DNA of 35,501 nt from DASXAQ01 sp036406615 (GTDB lineage: Bacteria > Actinomycetota > UBA4738). Position numbers and translations under genes: made by a program. How positions within the stretch are numbered: position 1 is the first letter of the stretch; every line of letters starts with the position of its first letter. The DNA is taken from positions 1-35,501 of the forward strand of contig DASXAQ010000045.1 in the NCBI GenBank assembly GCA_036406615.1. Direction: 5' to 3'. A model generated the notes under the pieces. The model had not been told where the DNA came from. It was given only the letters and a program-made list of their open reading frames with translations, and ran no database searches. This document shows positions 15,883-24,312 of the stretch, piece by piece.

Positions 15883-17310
15883 ATGACGGCGAAGCCTTTC
15901 CTGGTCGACGGCGAGTGGCGAACGGGCGATGGGACGTTCGACGTGACGAGTCCCTACGACGGCAGCGTCGTTGCCGCCGTCGGCGTCCCGACGGAGGCCG
16001 ACGTCGAGGAGGCGGCGGCGAAGGCGGCCGCAGCATTCGCCGAGACGTCGCGGCTTCCCGTACACGCGCGGGCCGACGCGCTTGACCACATCTCGCGCAG
16101 GCTGGCCGAGCGCGTCGACGAGAACGCCGAGCTGATCGCGCGCGAGGGCGGCAAGCCGCTGAAGTGGTCGAAGGCCGAGGCTACCCGGGCGATCGCCACG
16201 TTCCGGTGGGCCTCCGAGGTCCTTCGCCACGGCGACGACGAGGTCATGCGGCTGGACACCGAGGCGTCCCTCGGGTCCCGCCTGGGGATCATTCGCCGGT
16301 TCCCCTTCGGCCCGGTGCTCGGCATCACCCCGTTCAACTTCCCCCTGAACCTGGTCGCCCACAAGGTGGCGCCGGCGATCGCGGTCGGAGCGCCGATCGT
16401 GGTGAAGCCGGCGCGCGCGACGCCGCTCGGGGCGCTGGCGCTGGCGGAGCTGTTCGTCGAGACCGATCTGCCGAGGGCGATGTACCAGGTGGTGACCGCC
16501 TCCTCGTCGGTCGCCGACGCCATGGCCCGGGACGTCCGGTACCGCAAGATCTCGTTCACGGGCTCAGCGGAGGTGGGCTGGTACCTGAAGGGCCTCGACC
16601 CCAAGAAGCGGGTCACGCTCGAGCTGGGCGGCAACGCCGGCGTCATCGTGCACTCCGACGCCGACCTCGACCTCGCCGCCGCGCGAATCGCGTTCGGCGG
16701 CTACTACCAGGCGGGGCAGTCCTGCATCTCGGTACAGCGCGTGCTGGTGCAGTCGGAGGTGTACGACGACTTCTGCGCGCGGCTCGTCAAGCAGGTGGAG
16801 AGCCTGAAGTACGGCGATCCCATGGATCCCACGGTCGACGTCGGCCCGGTGATCGACGCCGGGTCGCTCGATCGCATCTCCGAGTGGGTGGACGAGTCGG
16901 TGTCGCAGGGCGCCGAGGTGCTCACCGGCGGGCGGCGCGAGGATCCCTTCTATGTCCCCACGGTGCTGGCGAAGACCACCCCGGAGATGAAGGTCCGGTG
17001 CGAGGAGGTCTTCGGCCCGGTCACCGCGGTCGCGCCGTACCAGACGTTCGAGGAGGCCATCGCCGAGGTGAACAACTCGCGCTACGGGCTGCAGGCCGGC
17101 GTGTTCACCAACGATCTCACCCGGGCGTTCCAGGCGCACCGCGAGATCCAGGCAGGCGGCGTCATCATCAACGACCAGTCCGCCTGGCGGGCCGACCAGA
17201 TGCCGTACGGGGGGTCGAAGGACTCCGGGTTCGGGCGCGAGGGCCTGCGCTTCGCGATCGAGGAGATGACCGAGCCCCGGATCATGGTCCTGTCGAACGT
17301 CCCCCTGTAG
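15883..17310 (+). CDS. NAD(P)-dependent aldehyde dehydrogenase, possibly succinate semialdehyde
   Basis: 475-aa aldehyde dehydrogenase with Asn152 (TPFNFP), Lys175 (VVKPAR), Glu247 (LELGGNAG), and catalytic Cys281 (GQSCISVQR). The SFTGSAEVGW and GNAGVIVHSDAD segments place it among lactaldehyde/phosphonoacetaldehyde/GAPN-like dehydrogenases rather than with classical GabD. In this setting it may oxidise succinate semialdehyde from GabT, but the substrate is not shown by sequence; 3-oxopropanoate-type or other aldehydes are possible. ATG 15883 chosen; ribosome site weak. The next gene begins 22 bases downstream. Confidence 0.85.
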   Translation: MTAKPFLVDGEWRTGDGTFDVTSPYDGSVVAAVGVPTEADVEEAAAKAAAAFAETSRLPVHARADALDHISRRLAERVDENAELIAREGGKPLKWSKAEATRAIATFRWASEVLRHGDDEVMRLDTEASLGSRLGIIRRFPFGPVLGITPFNFPLNLVAHKVAPAIAVGAPIVVKPARATPLGALALAELFVETDLPRAMYQVVTASSSVADAMARDVRYRKISFTGSAEVGWYLKGLDPKKRVTLELGGNAGVIVHSDADLDLAAARIAFGGYYQAGQSCISVQRVLVQSEVYDDFCARLVKQVESLKYGDPMDPTVDVGPVIDAGSLDRISEWVDESVSQGAEVLTGGRREDPFYVPTVLAKTTPEMKVRCEEVFGPVTAVAPYQTFEEAIAEVNNSRYGLQAGVFTNDLTRAFQAHREIQAGGVIINDQSAWRADQMPYGGSKDSGFGREGLRFAIEEMTEPRIMVLSNVPL

Positions 17311-17332
17311 CGCCGGGTTCGACGCGGCCGCG

Positions 17333-18505
17333 GTGGATCCGCTCGAACACGACCCCGACCTGACCGCCCTGCGCGAGGAACGCCTCGCCCGGCTGCAGGC
17401 GTCGATGGCGGCCCACGGCGTCGACGGGTGCCTGCTGTTCAACGAACCCAACATCCGGTACGCGACCGGCGCCTCGGCGATGCCGGTGTGGAGCATGAGC
17501 ACGTTCGTTCGCTGCGCGCTGGTGCCCGGCGAGGGCGACCCGATCCTGTTCGAGCATCCGAATTCCATCCATCGCTCGCGGCACCGCGCGAAGGACGTCC
17601 GGCCGATGCACGCCTGGGAGTTCTACGACGACCCGGCGGCCGAGGCGACCACCTGGGCCGCCGAGACCGCCGCGGGGATGCGCGAGCTTGGCATCGCCGG
17701 TCCGCTGGCCGTCGACCGGGTCGGTGCGCCCGGGTTCCTGGCCCTGGCGGCCGAGGGAGTGGCGATCGTCGATTCGGCGCCGGTGACGCAGGAGGCGCGC
17801 GAGGTCAAGACGCCGCAGGAGATCCGGCTGTTCGAGCTCAACGGGCGGCTGATCTCCGAGGCCCTCGCCGAGTTCGAGGCGGCGGTCGTTCCCGGTGCGC
17901 GGGAGCAGGACCTGCTGGCCGTCCTCGCCTCCGCCGTGCTCCGCCGCGGCGCGGAGTACCTGGCCACCTCCACGTGCCCCTCCGGGCCGAACACCAACCC
18001 GTGGCGGGCCGAGGCCACCGGCCGCGAGCTGGCCGATGGCGACCTGGTGTTCGTCGACACCGATACCGTCGGCGTCGAAGGCTGCTTCTTCTGCGTGTCC
18101 CGGACCTTCCTGTGCGGCCACCTGCCCGCCACGCGCGCGCAGGTGGACGCGTATCGCGCCGCGTACGGGTGGCTCGAGGGCATGCGGGAGACGCTGCGGC
18201 CCGGCTTGACGTGCGCGGAGGTCGCCGCGCGGGCGCCCCGGCTGCCCGATCGCTACCTGGCGCAGCGCTACGAGGTGATGGTCCACTCGGTGGGCCTGGA
18301 GGAGGAGAGCCCGAGCGTCGCCTACCCCTCGGACCAGCAGCCGAACCCGGACCGCGTCCTGCGCGAAGGCATGGTCCTGGTGGCCGAGGTCTACGCCGGC
18401 GAGGTGGGCGCCGGCGACGGCGTCAAGCTCGGCGACGAGCTGCTGCTGACGGACGACGGGCCCGTCGTGCTGGCCCCCTATCCGTTCGAACCCCGGCTCC
18501 TCTGA
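17333..18505 (+). CDS. M24 (creatinase/DddP-like) protein with altered metal site
   Basis: 390-aa protein with a creatinase-type N-terminal domain (about 1-155) and a pita-bread M24 C-terminal domain (about 160-390). The C-terminal half matches my recollection of the DMSP lyase DddP branch: DGDLVFVDTDTVG, SRTFLCG, DRYLAQRYEVMVHSVGLEEESPS, GMVLVAEVYAGEVGAGDGVKL. Of the five usual metal ligands, Asp242 (or 244), His318 and Glu352 are present. The second Asp, normally just before xSRTF, is Cys254, and the C-terminal Glu of the 'KLE(E/D)' motif is Gly367. A normal dinuclear peptidase or DddP centre is therefore doubtful. GTG start at 17333. Sits between the aldehyde dehydrogenases and the second ABC operon. 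Confidence 0.8.
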   Translation: MDPLEHDPDLTALREERLARLQASMAAHGVDGCLLFNEPNIRYATGASAMPVWSMSTFVRCALVPGEGDPILFEHPNSIHRSRHRAKDVRPMHAWEFYDDPAAEATTWAAETAAGMRELGIAGPLAVDRVGAPGFLALAAEGVAIVDSAPVTQEAREVKTPQEIRLFELNGRLISEALAEFEAAVVPGAREQDLLAVLASAVLRRGAEYLATSTCPSGPNTNPWRAEATGRELADGDLVFVDTDTVGVEGCFFCVSRTFLCGHLPATRAQVDAYRAAYGWLEGMRETLRPGLTCAEVAARAPRLPDRYLAQRYEVMVHSVGLEEESPSVAYPSDQQPNPDRVLREGMVLVAEVYAGEVGAGDGVKLGDELLLTDDGPVVLAPYPFEPRLL

Positions 18506-18546
18506 CGCTGGCCCGCGCGGGCACGCCTTCCCCGGGTGTATCCCCC

Positions 18547-18554
18547 TTGTACAA
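18547..18554. promoter_or_regulatory. TTGTACAA palindrome upstream of second ABC operon
   Basis: Eight-base perfect palindrome sharing TTGTAC with the pucR operator-like site. It is 155 bases before the ATPase start. By itself it could be chance. Confidence 0.3.
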
Positions 18555-18611
18555 ACCGGCCAACGCCGTTTTGCCCCGAAGGTGGTCCCGCTGCGAAGGC
18601 GGAGCCGGTAC

Positions 18612-18628
18612 GGTCCGACCGTCGGACC
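18612..18628. promoter_or_regulatory. 7-3-7 palindrome upstream of second ABC operon
   Basis: GGTCCGA-CCG-TCGGACC, a perfect palindrome with the same geometry as the one at pucR but different sequence. It lies 81 bases before the ATG at 18709, a normal position for an operator. No confident promoter hexamers were found nearby. Confidence 0.45.
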
Positions 18629-18708
18629 CACCGGTCGCGTCGGCCCCGGACGAGGGGGCGACGTGTCACAATCACCTCCTTGGGCCCTGGGAAGCGGGGG
18701 GATCTGCG

Positions 18709-19836
18709 ATGAGCGTGCGCGACGTCGACGTCCGGCTCGAACGCGTGACCAAGCAGTTCACCGACATGACGGCCGTGAACGACCTCGATCTGGAGATCGA
18801 TCGGGGCGAGTTCTTCAGCCTGCTCGGCCCGTCGGGCTGCGGCAAGACGACCACGCTGCGGATGATCGGCGGCTTCGAGGAGCCGTCCGCCGGGACCATC
18901 TACCTCGGCGGGACCGACGTCACCGAGCTCCCGCCGTACAAGCGCAACGTGAACACGGTGTTCCAGTCCTACGCGCTGTTCCCGCACCTGACGGTCCAGG
19001 AGAACGTCGCGTTCGGCCTTCGACGCCAGAAGGTGGCCAAGGCCGACATCCAGACCCGGGTGGACGAGGCCCTGCGCCTGGTCGATCTGGTCGGGTTCGA
19101 ACGCCGCAAGCCGTCCCAGCTGTCGGGTGGCCAGCAGCAGCGGGTCGCCCTGGCGCGCGCACTGGTGAACCACCCCAAAGTCCTGCTGCTGGACGAGCCC
19201 CTCGGCGCCCTGGACCTCAAGCTGCGCAAGCAGATGCAGCTGGAGCTCAAGCGCATCCAGCAGGAGGTGGGCATCACCTTCCTGTACGTCACGCACGACC
19301 AGGAAGAGGCCATGACGATGTCCAACCGCCTGGCGGTGATGCGCCACGGCAAGATCGAGCAGATCGGCGCGCCGGAAGACGTGTACGAGCACCCGGCGAC
19401 CGAGTTCGTCGCCGGCTTCCTGGGTGCGTCCAACCTGCTGGACTGCGAGGTCAAGGAGCGTGGGGACAAGGTGGCAACCCTGCTGGTCCAGGGCGGCTCC
19501 GTCGTACGCGTTCCGGTGAGCCGGCTGAACGGGCCCGACCCGGTCGTGCGCATCGGCGTTCGGCCGGAGAAGATCCGGCTGGAGGCGGACGAGGGCGAAG
19601 TCGGCTCGGACTGGAACGCCGTGAGCGGCACGCTGCGGGTCTCCACCTTCATCGGGGTCAGCCACCAGTTCACGGTGGAGGGGCCCTCTCACAGAACGCT
19701 CACGGTCTACGCGCAGAATCTCGGCCAAAACGGCATCCCCTCGGCGGGCCAGCAGGTCCGCCTGGTTTGGCGTCCCGAGCACACGTTCGTGGTGGCACCA
19801 TCCGAACCGCTTGCGGATTGGGAGGAGGAAACGTAA
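18709..19836 (+). CDS. potA: Spermidine/putrescine-type ABC transporter ATPase (PotA), copy 2
   Basis: 375-aa ATPase. Walker A GPSGCGKT (40-47), Q-loop Gln86 in NTVFQSYALFPH, signature LSGGQ (138-142), Walker B LLLDEP (159-164), H-loop His196, then a TOBE domain with VRPEKIRLE. It is highly similar along its length to copy 1 at 5396, so one may be a duplicate of the other, but the TOBE regions diverge. ATG 18709 follows GGGGGGA. Its TAA overlaps the next ATG (TAATG), and GGAGGAGG before the stop serves that gene. Confidence 0.93.
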   Translation: MSVRDVDVRLERVTKQFTDMTAVNDLDLEIDRGEFFSLLGPSGCGKTTTLRMIGGFEEPSAGTIYLGGTDVTELPPYKRNVNTVFQSYALFPHLTVQENVAFGLRRQKVAKADIQTRVDEALRLVDLVGFERRKPSQLSGGQQQRVALARALVNHPKVLLLDEPLGALDLKLRKQMQLELKRIQQEVGITFLYVTHDQEEAMTMSNRLAVMRHGKIEQIGAPEDVYEHPATEFVAGFLGASNLLDCEVKERGDKVATLLVQGGSVVRVPVSRLNGPDPVVRIGVRPEKIRLEADEGEVGSDWNAVSGTLRVSTFIGVSHQFTVEGPSHRTLTVYAQNLGQNGIPSAGQQVRLVWRPEHTFVVAPSEPLADWEEET

Positions 19837-21122
19837 TGACGCAGGAGTTCGACCCGTCCAACCTCGACCCCGCGAAGATGGATCCGGCGTTGTACCGGGG
19901 GCTGACGCAGAACCGGTTCTCCCGGCGCCAGATGCTGAAGTACGCGGGAATGGGCGCGGGGGGCCTCGGGCTGGCGGCGTTCCTGGCCGCGTGCGGCACC
20001 AAGGGTGTCGCGTCCTCCTCCGGCGGTGGGTCCAACAGCCTGCCGAACGCGGGCATCGGCACGACGTCATGGTGGGCCAAGCAGACGCTGCACCACCAGC
20101 TTGAGTTCGCGAACTGGCCCTACTACATCGACGTATCGCACGGGAAGCATCCCTCGCTGACCGAGTTCACGAGCAAGACCGGCATCCAGGTCGACTACCG
20201 CGAGGTCATCCAGGACAACACGGAGTTCTTCGCGAAGATCCGCCCGAGCCTGCAGGGGGGCCAGCCGACGGGCTACGACATCATCGTCATGACGAACAAC
20301 AGCCCGCCCCTCGGGTACCTGATGGAGTTCGGCTGGCTCATCCCGCTGGACCACAGCAAGATGACGAACTTCAACCAGTACGCGGGACCGCTCGTGAAGA
20401 ACCCCGCGTGGGACCCGGGCAACAAGTACACGATGGCCTGGCAGTCGGGCTACACGTGCCTGGCGTACAACTCCGACGAGATCAAGACGCCGATCACGTC
20501 CGTGCAGTCGTTGTTCGACCCGCAGTACAAGGGCCACATCGGGATGATGTCCGACCCGCAGGAGCTCGGGAGCCTCGGGCTGCTGGCCATCGGAAAGGAG
20601 CCCGCGAAGTCCACGCAGGCCGATTGGAAGGCCGCGGCGGACAAGCTCAACGCGCAGAAGTCTGCCGGCCTGGTCAGGAACTACTACGACCAGAGCTACA
20701 TCAACGCGTTGAAGAACGGCGACACGATCATCTCGCAGGCCTGGTCGGGCGACATCTTCCAGGCGAACCTGTCCGGCTACAAGAATCTGAAGATCGTCAT
20801 CGCGCAAGAGGGCGCCATGTTCTGGACCGACAACATGTGCATCCCGCTGTACGCGGCCAACCCGCTGGACGCGATGACCTACATGGACTACGTCTACGAC
20901 CCGAACGTCCAGGCCGTCATCGAGGACTACAACAACTACGTCTGCCCCGTCCCGGCCGCCCAGGACATCATCCGGGACCAGCTGAAGGATCCGGCGGTGG
21001 CGAACAGCCCGACCGTGTTCCCCACCGCCCAGATGGTGTCGTTGTCGAGGCCCTACTACCAGTACAAGAACCAGGCGGAGCTGGACGCGTGGAACAACCT
21101 GTTCGTGCCGATCACGCAGTAG
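19836..21122 (+). CDS. potD: Polyamine-type substrate-binding lipoprotein with Tat signal, copy 2
   Basis: 428-aa binding protein. After an unusually long N-region (about 27 residues) comes a twin-arginine motif, SRRQMLK (Arg30-Arg31), a hydrophobic stretch, and lipobox LAAC (Cys53). It is therefore probably exported folded by Tat and lipid-anchored. The mature domain has PotD-type elements: LEFANWPYYID, 'YDIIVMTNNSPPLGYLMEFGWLIPL' (about 149-173) and AWSGDIFQANL. Copy 1 has an ordinary Sec-type lipoprotein signal, so the two systems differ in export route. Spermidine/putrescine binding is a family inference. Confidence 0.88.
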   Translation: MTQEFDPSNLDPAKMDPALYRGLTQNRFSRRQMLKYAGMGAGGLGLAAFLAACGTKGVASSSGGGSNSLPNAGIGTTSWWAKQTLHHQLEFANWPYYIDVSHGKHPSLTEFTSKTGIQVDYREVIQDNTEFFAKIRPSLQGGQPTGYDIIVMTNNSPPLGYLMEFGWLIPLDHSKMTNFNQYAGPLVKNPAWDPGNKYTMAWQSGYTCLAYNSDEIKTPITSVQSLFDPQYKGHIGMMSDPQELGSLGLLAIGKEPAKSTQADWKAAADKLNAQKSAGLVRNYYDQSYINALKNGDTIISQAWSGDIFQANLSGYKNLKIVIAQEGAMFWTDNMCIPLYAANPLDAMTYMDYVYDPNVQAVIEDYNNYVCPVPAAQDIIRDQLKDPAVANSPTVFPTAQMVSLSRPYYQYKNQAELDAWNNLFVPITQ

Positions 21123-21991
21123 CGCGGCGGTCGAGGACGCGAGCCGGAAAGCGGGCGGCGCCCTACTTCCTGGCGCTGCCCGGCGGCCTGTGGCTCGCCG
21201 CCCTGTTCCTGGTGCCGCTGATCATCATGCTGTCCCTGTCGCTGCAGACCGGCGACCCGCTGCACGGCTACACGCTGACCTGGCACTTCGCCGAATTCGG
21301 GCAGGTCCTCTCGCAGCACCACACGGAGTTCGTACGGTCGATCTACTACGCGGCCGCCGCGACGGTCATCTGCCTGATCGTGTCGTTCCCGCTCGCATAC
21401 TGGATCGCGTTCCACGGCGGCACGCGCAAGAACTTCTTCCTGCTGATGCTCCTGCTGCCGTTCTTCGTCTCGTTCGTGATCCGCAGCCTCGCATGGCAGT
21501 TCCTGCTGTCGGACAACGGCATCCTGCTGGGAACGCTCAAGAACCTGCACCTGCTGCCGCAGGACTTCCACGTCCTGGCCACGAGCACCGCGGTCATCGC
21601 CGGCATCGCGTACAACTACCTGCCGTTCACGGCGCTGCCCCTGTACGTGTCGCTCGAACGCATCGACCCTCGGGTCATGGAGGCGGCCGGCGACCTGTTC
21701 GCCAACCGCCGTCAGGTGTTCATGAAGGTCGTCTTCCCGCTCTGCATCCCGGGCATCTTCGCGGCGTTCCTCCTGACGTTCGTCCCCGCCGTCGGCGACT
21801 ACCTGAACCAGCAGATCCTGGGCGGCGTGTCGAACACGATGATCGGGACCATCATCCAGACCCAGTTCCTGGTCAACGGCGACTACGCGGGTGCCTCTGC
21901 GCTGTCGGCCATCCTGCTCGCGGGCGTGCTGTTCGGCATCTTCCTGTACGCCCGACTATTGGGCTCGCGCACGATCGAGGAGTACATCTGA
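21089..21991 (+). CDS. potB: Polyamine-type ABC permease (PotB), copy 2
   Basis: 300-aa permease, six spans. The only usable start near the conserved region is GTG 21089, inside the end of the lipoprotein gene (34-base overlap), preceded by GGCGGAG eight bases upstream; this implies translational coupling. The EAA motif is EAAGDLFANRRQVFMKVVFP: the usual glycine of 'DLGA' is Phe. 'FVPAVGDYLNQQILGG' is the PotB-type C-terminal region. Its TGA overlaps the ATG of potC (TGATG). Confidence 0.85.
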   Translation: MEQPVRADHAVARRSRTRAGKRAAPYFLALPGGLWLAALFLVPLIIMLSLSLQTGDPLHGYTLTWHFAEFGQVLSQHHTEFVRSIYYAAAATVICLIVSFPLAYWIAFHGGTRKNFFLLMLLLPFFVSFVIRSLAWQFLLSDNGILLGTLKNLHLLPQDFHVLATSTAVIAGIAYNYLPFTALPLYVSLERIDPRVMEAAGDLFANRRQVFMKVVFPLCIPGIFAAFLLTFVPAVGDYLNQQILGGVSNTMIGTIIQTQFLVNGDYAGASALSAILLAGVLFGIFLYARLLGSRTIEEYI

Positions 21992-22848
21992 TGGGCACGA
22001 TCGCCGCCGAGGTCCCCGAACAGATCACCGCGACCACCGCGCCGCCGCCCCGGCACCATCGGCCATGGTGGCGGGGGAAGATCCTGCCGGTCTACTCGGC
22101 GCTCGTGCTGCTGTACCTGGTGACGCCGATCCTGGTGATGATCCTGTACAGCTTCAACCAGTCGCATGCGCGCCTTCCGCAGGTCAGCTTCAAGTGGCAG
22201 GGGTTCACGCTGCAGTGGTACAAGCAGTGGAACGGCATCCCCGGCCTGACGCCGGCGTTTCGCCTCACGCTGATCCTGGCGTCACTGTCGGCGATCGTGG
22301 CCGCCGCCGTCGGCACCCTGCTGGCGCTCGCGCTGGTTCGGTACCGCTTCCGGGGCAAGGTCGCCACCGAGCAGGTGATGTTCCTGAACATCGCCGCTCC
22401 CGAGATCGTGATCGGGGCCTCGCTGCTCGGCCTGTTCGTCACGCTGAACCTGCCCCGCGGGTTCGACACGCTGTTCCTTGCGCACGTCACCTTCTGCATC
22501 GCGTACGTGGCGATCACCGTGCGGGCCCGGCTGGCGGGGTTCGACCGCTCGCTGGAGGAGGCCGCCCAGGACCTGGGCGCCAACGCCTGGGTCACGTTCC
22601 AGAAGGTCACGCTCCCGCTCATCTGGCCGGGCGTGCTGGCGGGAGCGCTGATGGCGTTCGCGCTGTCCATCGACGACTTCGTGATCTCGAACTTCGTCGC
22701 CGGCAACGTCGAGACGTTCCCGCTGTGGATCTACGGCGCCGTCCGTGTCGGCATCCCGCCGCAGGTGTTCGTGCTGGGGACCGTGATCTTCGCGGCCGGC
22801 GTGCTCATCGCTACACTGAACCTTGTGCTGCAGCGCAAGAAGAAGTGA
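21991..22848 (+). CDS. potC: Polyamine-type ABC permease (PotC), copy 2
   Basis: 285-aa permease, six spans, cytoplasmic N-terminal tail rich in Pro/His (about 1-28). EAA motif EAAQDLGANAWVTFQKVTLP; 'SIDDFVISNFVAG' and 'FPLWIYGAVRVGI' are PotC-type. Ends with a basic QRKKK tail. Starts with a one-base overlap with potB (TGATG) and is followed after 38 bases by the class III aminotransferase, likely co-transcribed. Confidence 0.92.
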   Translation: MGTIAAEVPEQITATTAPPPRHHRPWWRGKILPVYSALVLLYLVTPILVMILYSFNQSHARLPQVSFKWQGFTLQWYKQWNGIPGLTPAFRLTLILASLSAIVAAAVGTLLALALVRYRFRGKVATEQVMFLNIAAPEIVIGASLLGLFVTLNLPRGFDTLFLAHVTFCIAYVAITVRARLAGFDRSLEEAAQDLGANAWVTFQKVTLPLIWPGVLAGALMAFALSIDDFVISNFVAGNVETFPLWIYGAVRVGIPPQVFVLGTVIFAAGVLIATLNLVLQRKKK

Positions 22849-22886
22849 CCCCCGGGCGCCCGCCGCCCGCCGAAGGAGGAATACCC

Positions 22887-24293
22887 GTGGCAACCAGGAT
22901 GGACACCGAACGCATCGCCGCGCGCGCCGCCGAGATCGCCGCGCTGGAGACCCGGCGATTGGTCGAGCGCACGCCCCGGTCCGAGGCCCTGCACCGCCGG
23001 GCGCTGAAGAGCCTGCCGAACGGCGTTGCGTCGAACTTCCAGGCCGGCGACCCCTACCCCGTGTACCTCGAGCGGGGATCGGGTTCCCACGTGTGGGACG
23101 CCGACGGCAACGACTACGTGGACTTCCACGGCGGGTTCGGTGTCAACGTGGTCGGCCACGCGCACCCGAAGATCGCCGAGGCCATCGCCAAGGCGGCAGG
23201 GTCCGGCACGCACTTCGCCGTGACCACCGAGACGACGGTGGCCCTGGCAGAGCAGATCTGCGAGCGGTTCGGCCTGGAGCAGATGCGCTTCGTGAACTCC
23301 GGCACGGAGGCCACCATGGACGCCATCCGCGTGGCTCGCGCCGCGACGGGCCGCGACCGGATCGTCAAGATCGAGGGCTCGTACCACGGCCATCACGACG
23401 TGGTCCTGTTCTCCGTGGTGCCGGAGTCGGACGTGCTGGGCATGCGGGAGAACGTCTCGGGCGAGTCCGCCGATGCCGAGGGCACCGCGTACACGACGCG
23501 GCCGACGTCGAAGGGCGTCCCGCGCTCGCAGTGGCACGACACGATCATCGTCCCGTTCAACGACGCGCAGGCCTTCGAGGACGTGTGCCGCGAGCACGGC
23601 GACGAGATCGCCGCCATCATCATGGAGCCGGTGATGATGAACGTGGGCATCGTGGTGCCCGACCCGGGATACCTCGAACGCGTCCGCGAGCTCTGCGACA
23701 CGTACGGCGTGGTGTTCATCTACGACGAGGTCAAGTGCGGCGCGACCATCGCCTACGGCGGCGCGACCGAGCGTTTCGGCGTCCAGCCGGACCTGGCCTG
23801 CTTCGCCAAGGCCGTCGGCGGCGGCACCTGCACCGGGGCATTCGGCGGCAAGGCTTCCGTGATGGAGTACGTGACGAAAGGCGCCGCGCAGCAGGGGACC
23901 TTCAACGGCAACCCGCTGGCGGCCGCCGCGGGGTACGTCGCCCTGACCGAGGTCCTCACGCGGGACGCCTACCGGGAGTTCGCCCGCCTTGGCACGATGC
24001 TCGCGGAGGGCTGCCGGGCCGCGATCGCCGACACGGGTGTGGAGGCGCACGCGGTGGACCTTGGCGCCAAGGGGTGCGTGTCGTACCGGGCCGAGCCGAT
24101 GCACAACTACCGGGACTTCCTGGAGGCGCACGCCGAGCTCTTCTACGCGTCCTATCCGTGGATGGTCAACCGCGGGATCTTCATGACGCCCGGGGACGAG
24201 GAGCAGTGGACGCTGTCGGTGCAGCACTCCGACGAGGACGTCCAGCGCTACATCGACGCGTTCGGTGAGTTCTGCCGGGAGCTGGCCGGCTAG
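22887..24293 (+). CDS. Class III aminotransferase, GSA-aminomutase-like; putrescine aminotransferase candidate
   Basis: 468-aa PLP enzyme. NSGTEATMDAIRVARAATGR (137-156), EGSYHGHHD (163-171), 'IIMEPVMMNVG' (244-254), Asp280 in YDEVKCG and PLP lysine Lys308 in FAKAVGGG. These motifs place it near glutamate-1-semialdehyde aminomutase, but it has a longer N-terminus (about 45 residues) and no haem genes nearby. GTG 22887 follows AAGGAGGA by six bases. Placed directly after the ABC operon, it may transaminate the imported amine (putrescine or spermidine) to the aldehyde used by the enzyme at 14366. The substrate is inference; an aminomutase role is the alternative. Confidence 0.82.
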   Translation: MATRMDTERIAARAAEIAALETRRLVERTPRSEALHRRALKSLPNGVASNFQAGDPYPVYLERGSGSHVWDADGNDYVDFHGGFGVNVVGHAHPKIAEAIAKAAGSGTHFAVTTETTVALAEQICERFGLEQMRFVNSGTEATMDAIRVARAATGRDRIVKIEGSYHGHHDVVLFSVVPESDVLGMRENVSGESADAEGTAYTTRPTSKGVPRSQWHDTIIVPFNDAQAFEDVCREHGDEIAAIIMEPVMMNVGIVVPDPGYLERVRELCDTYGVVFIYDEVKCGATIAYGGATERFGVQPDLACFAKAVGGGTCTGAFGGKASVMEYVTKGAAQQGTFNGNPLAAAAGYVALTEVLTRDAYREFARLGTMLAEGCRAAIADTGVEAHAVDLGAKGCVSYRAEPMHNYRDFLEAHAELFYASYPWMVNRGIFMTPGDEEQWTLSVQHSDEDVQRYIDAFGEFCRELAG

Positions 24294-24312
24294 CGTCGCC
24301 GCGAAGCGCGCG

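Noticed and set aside
12463..16036. Very long open frames on the minus strand opposite pucR and the aldehyde dehydrogenases
   Set aside because: They are antisense to clear, motif-complete genes and their translations are Arg/Ala/His-rich without domains, as expected in high-GC DNA.
15883..17310. Naming the second aldehyde dehydrogenase gabD
   Set aside because: Active-site context is of the lactaldehyde/GAPN-like type, so succinate semialdehyde specificity is not supported by sequence.
18505..18709. Guanidine or other riboswitch before the second ABC operon
   Set aside because: No conserved riboswitch core; only palindromes and GC-rich DNA are visible.
22887..24293. Naming the class III aminotransferase hemL
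   Set aside because: Motifs are GSA-aminomutase-like, but the extended N-terminus and amine-transport context make a haem role unlikely.
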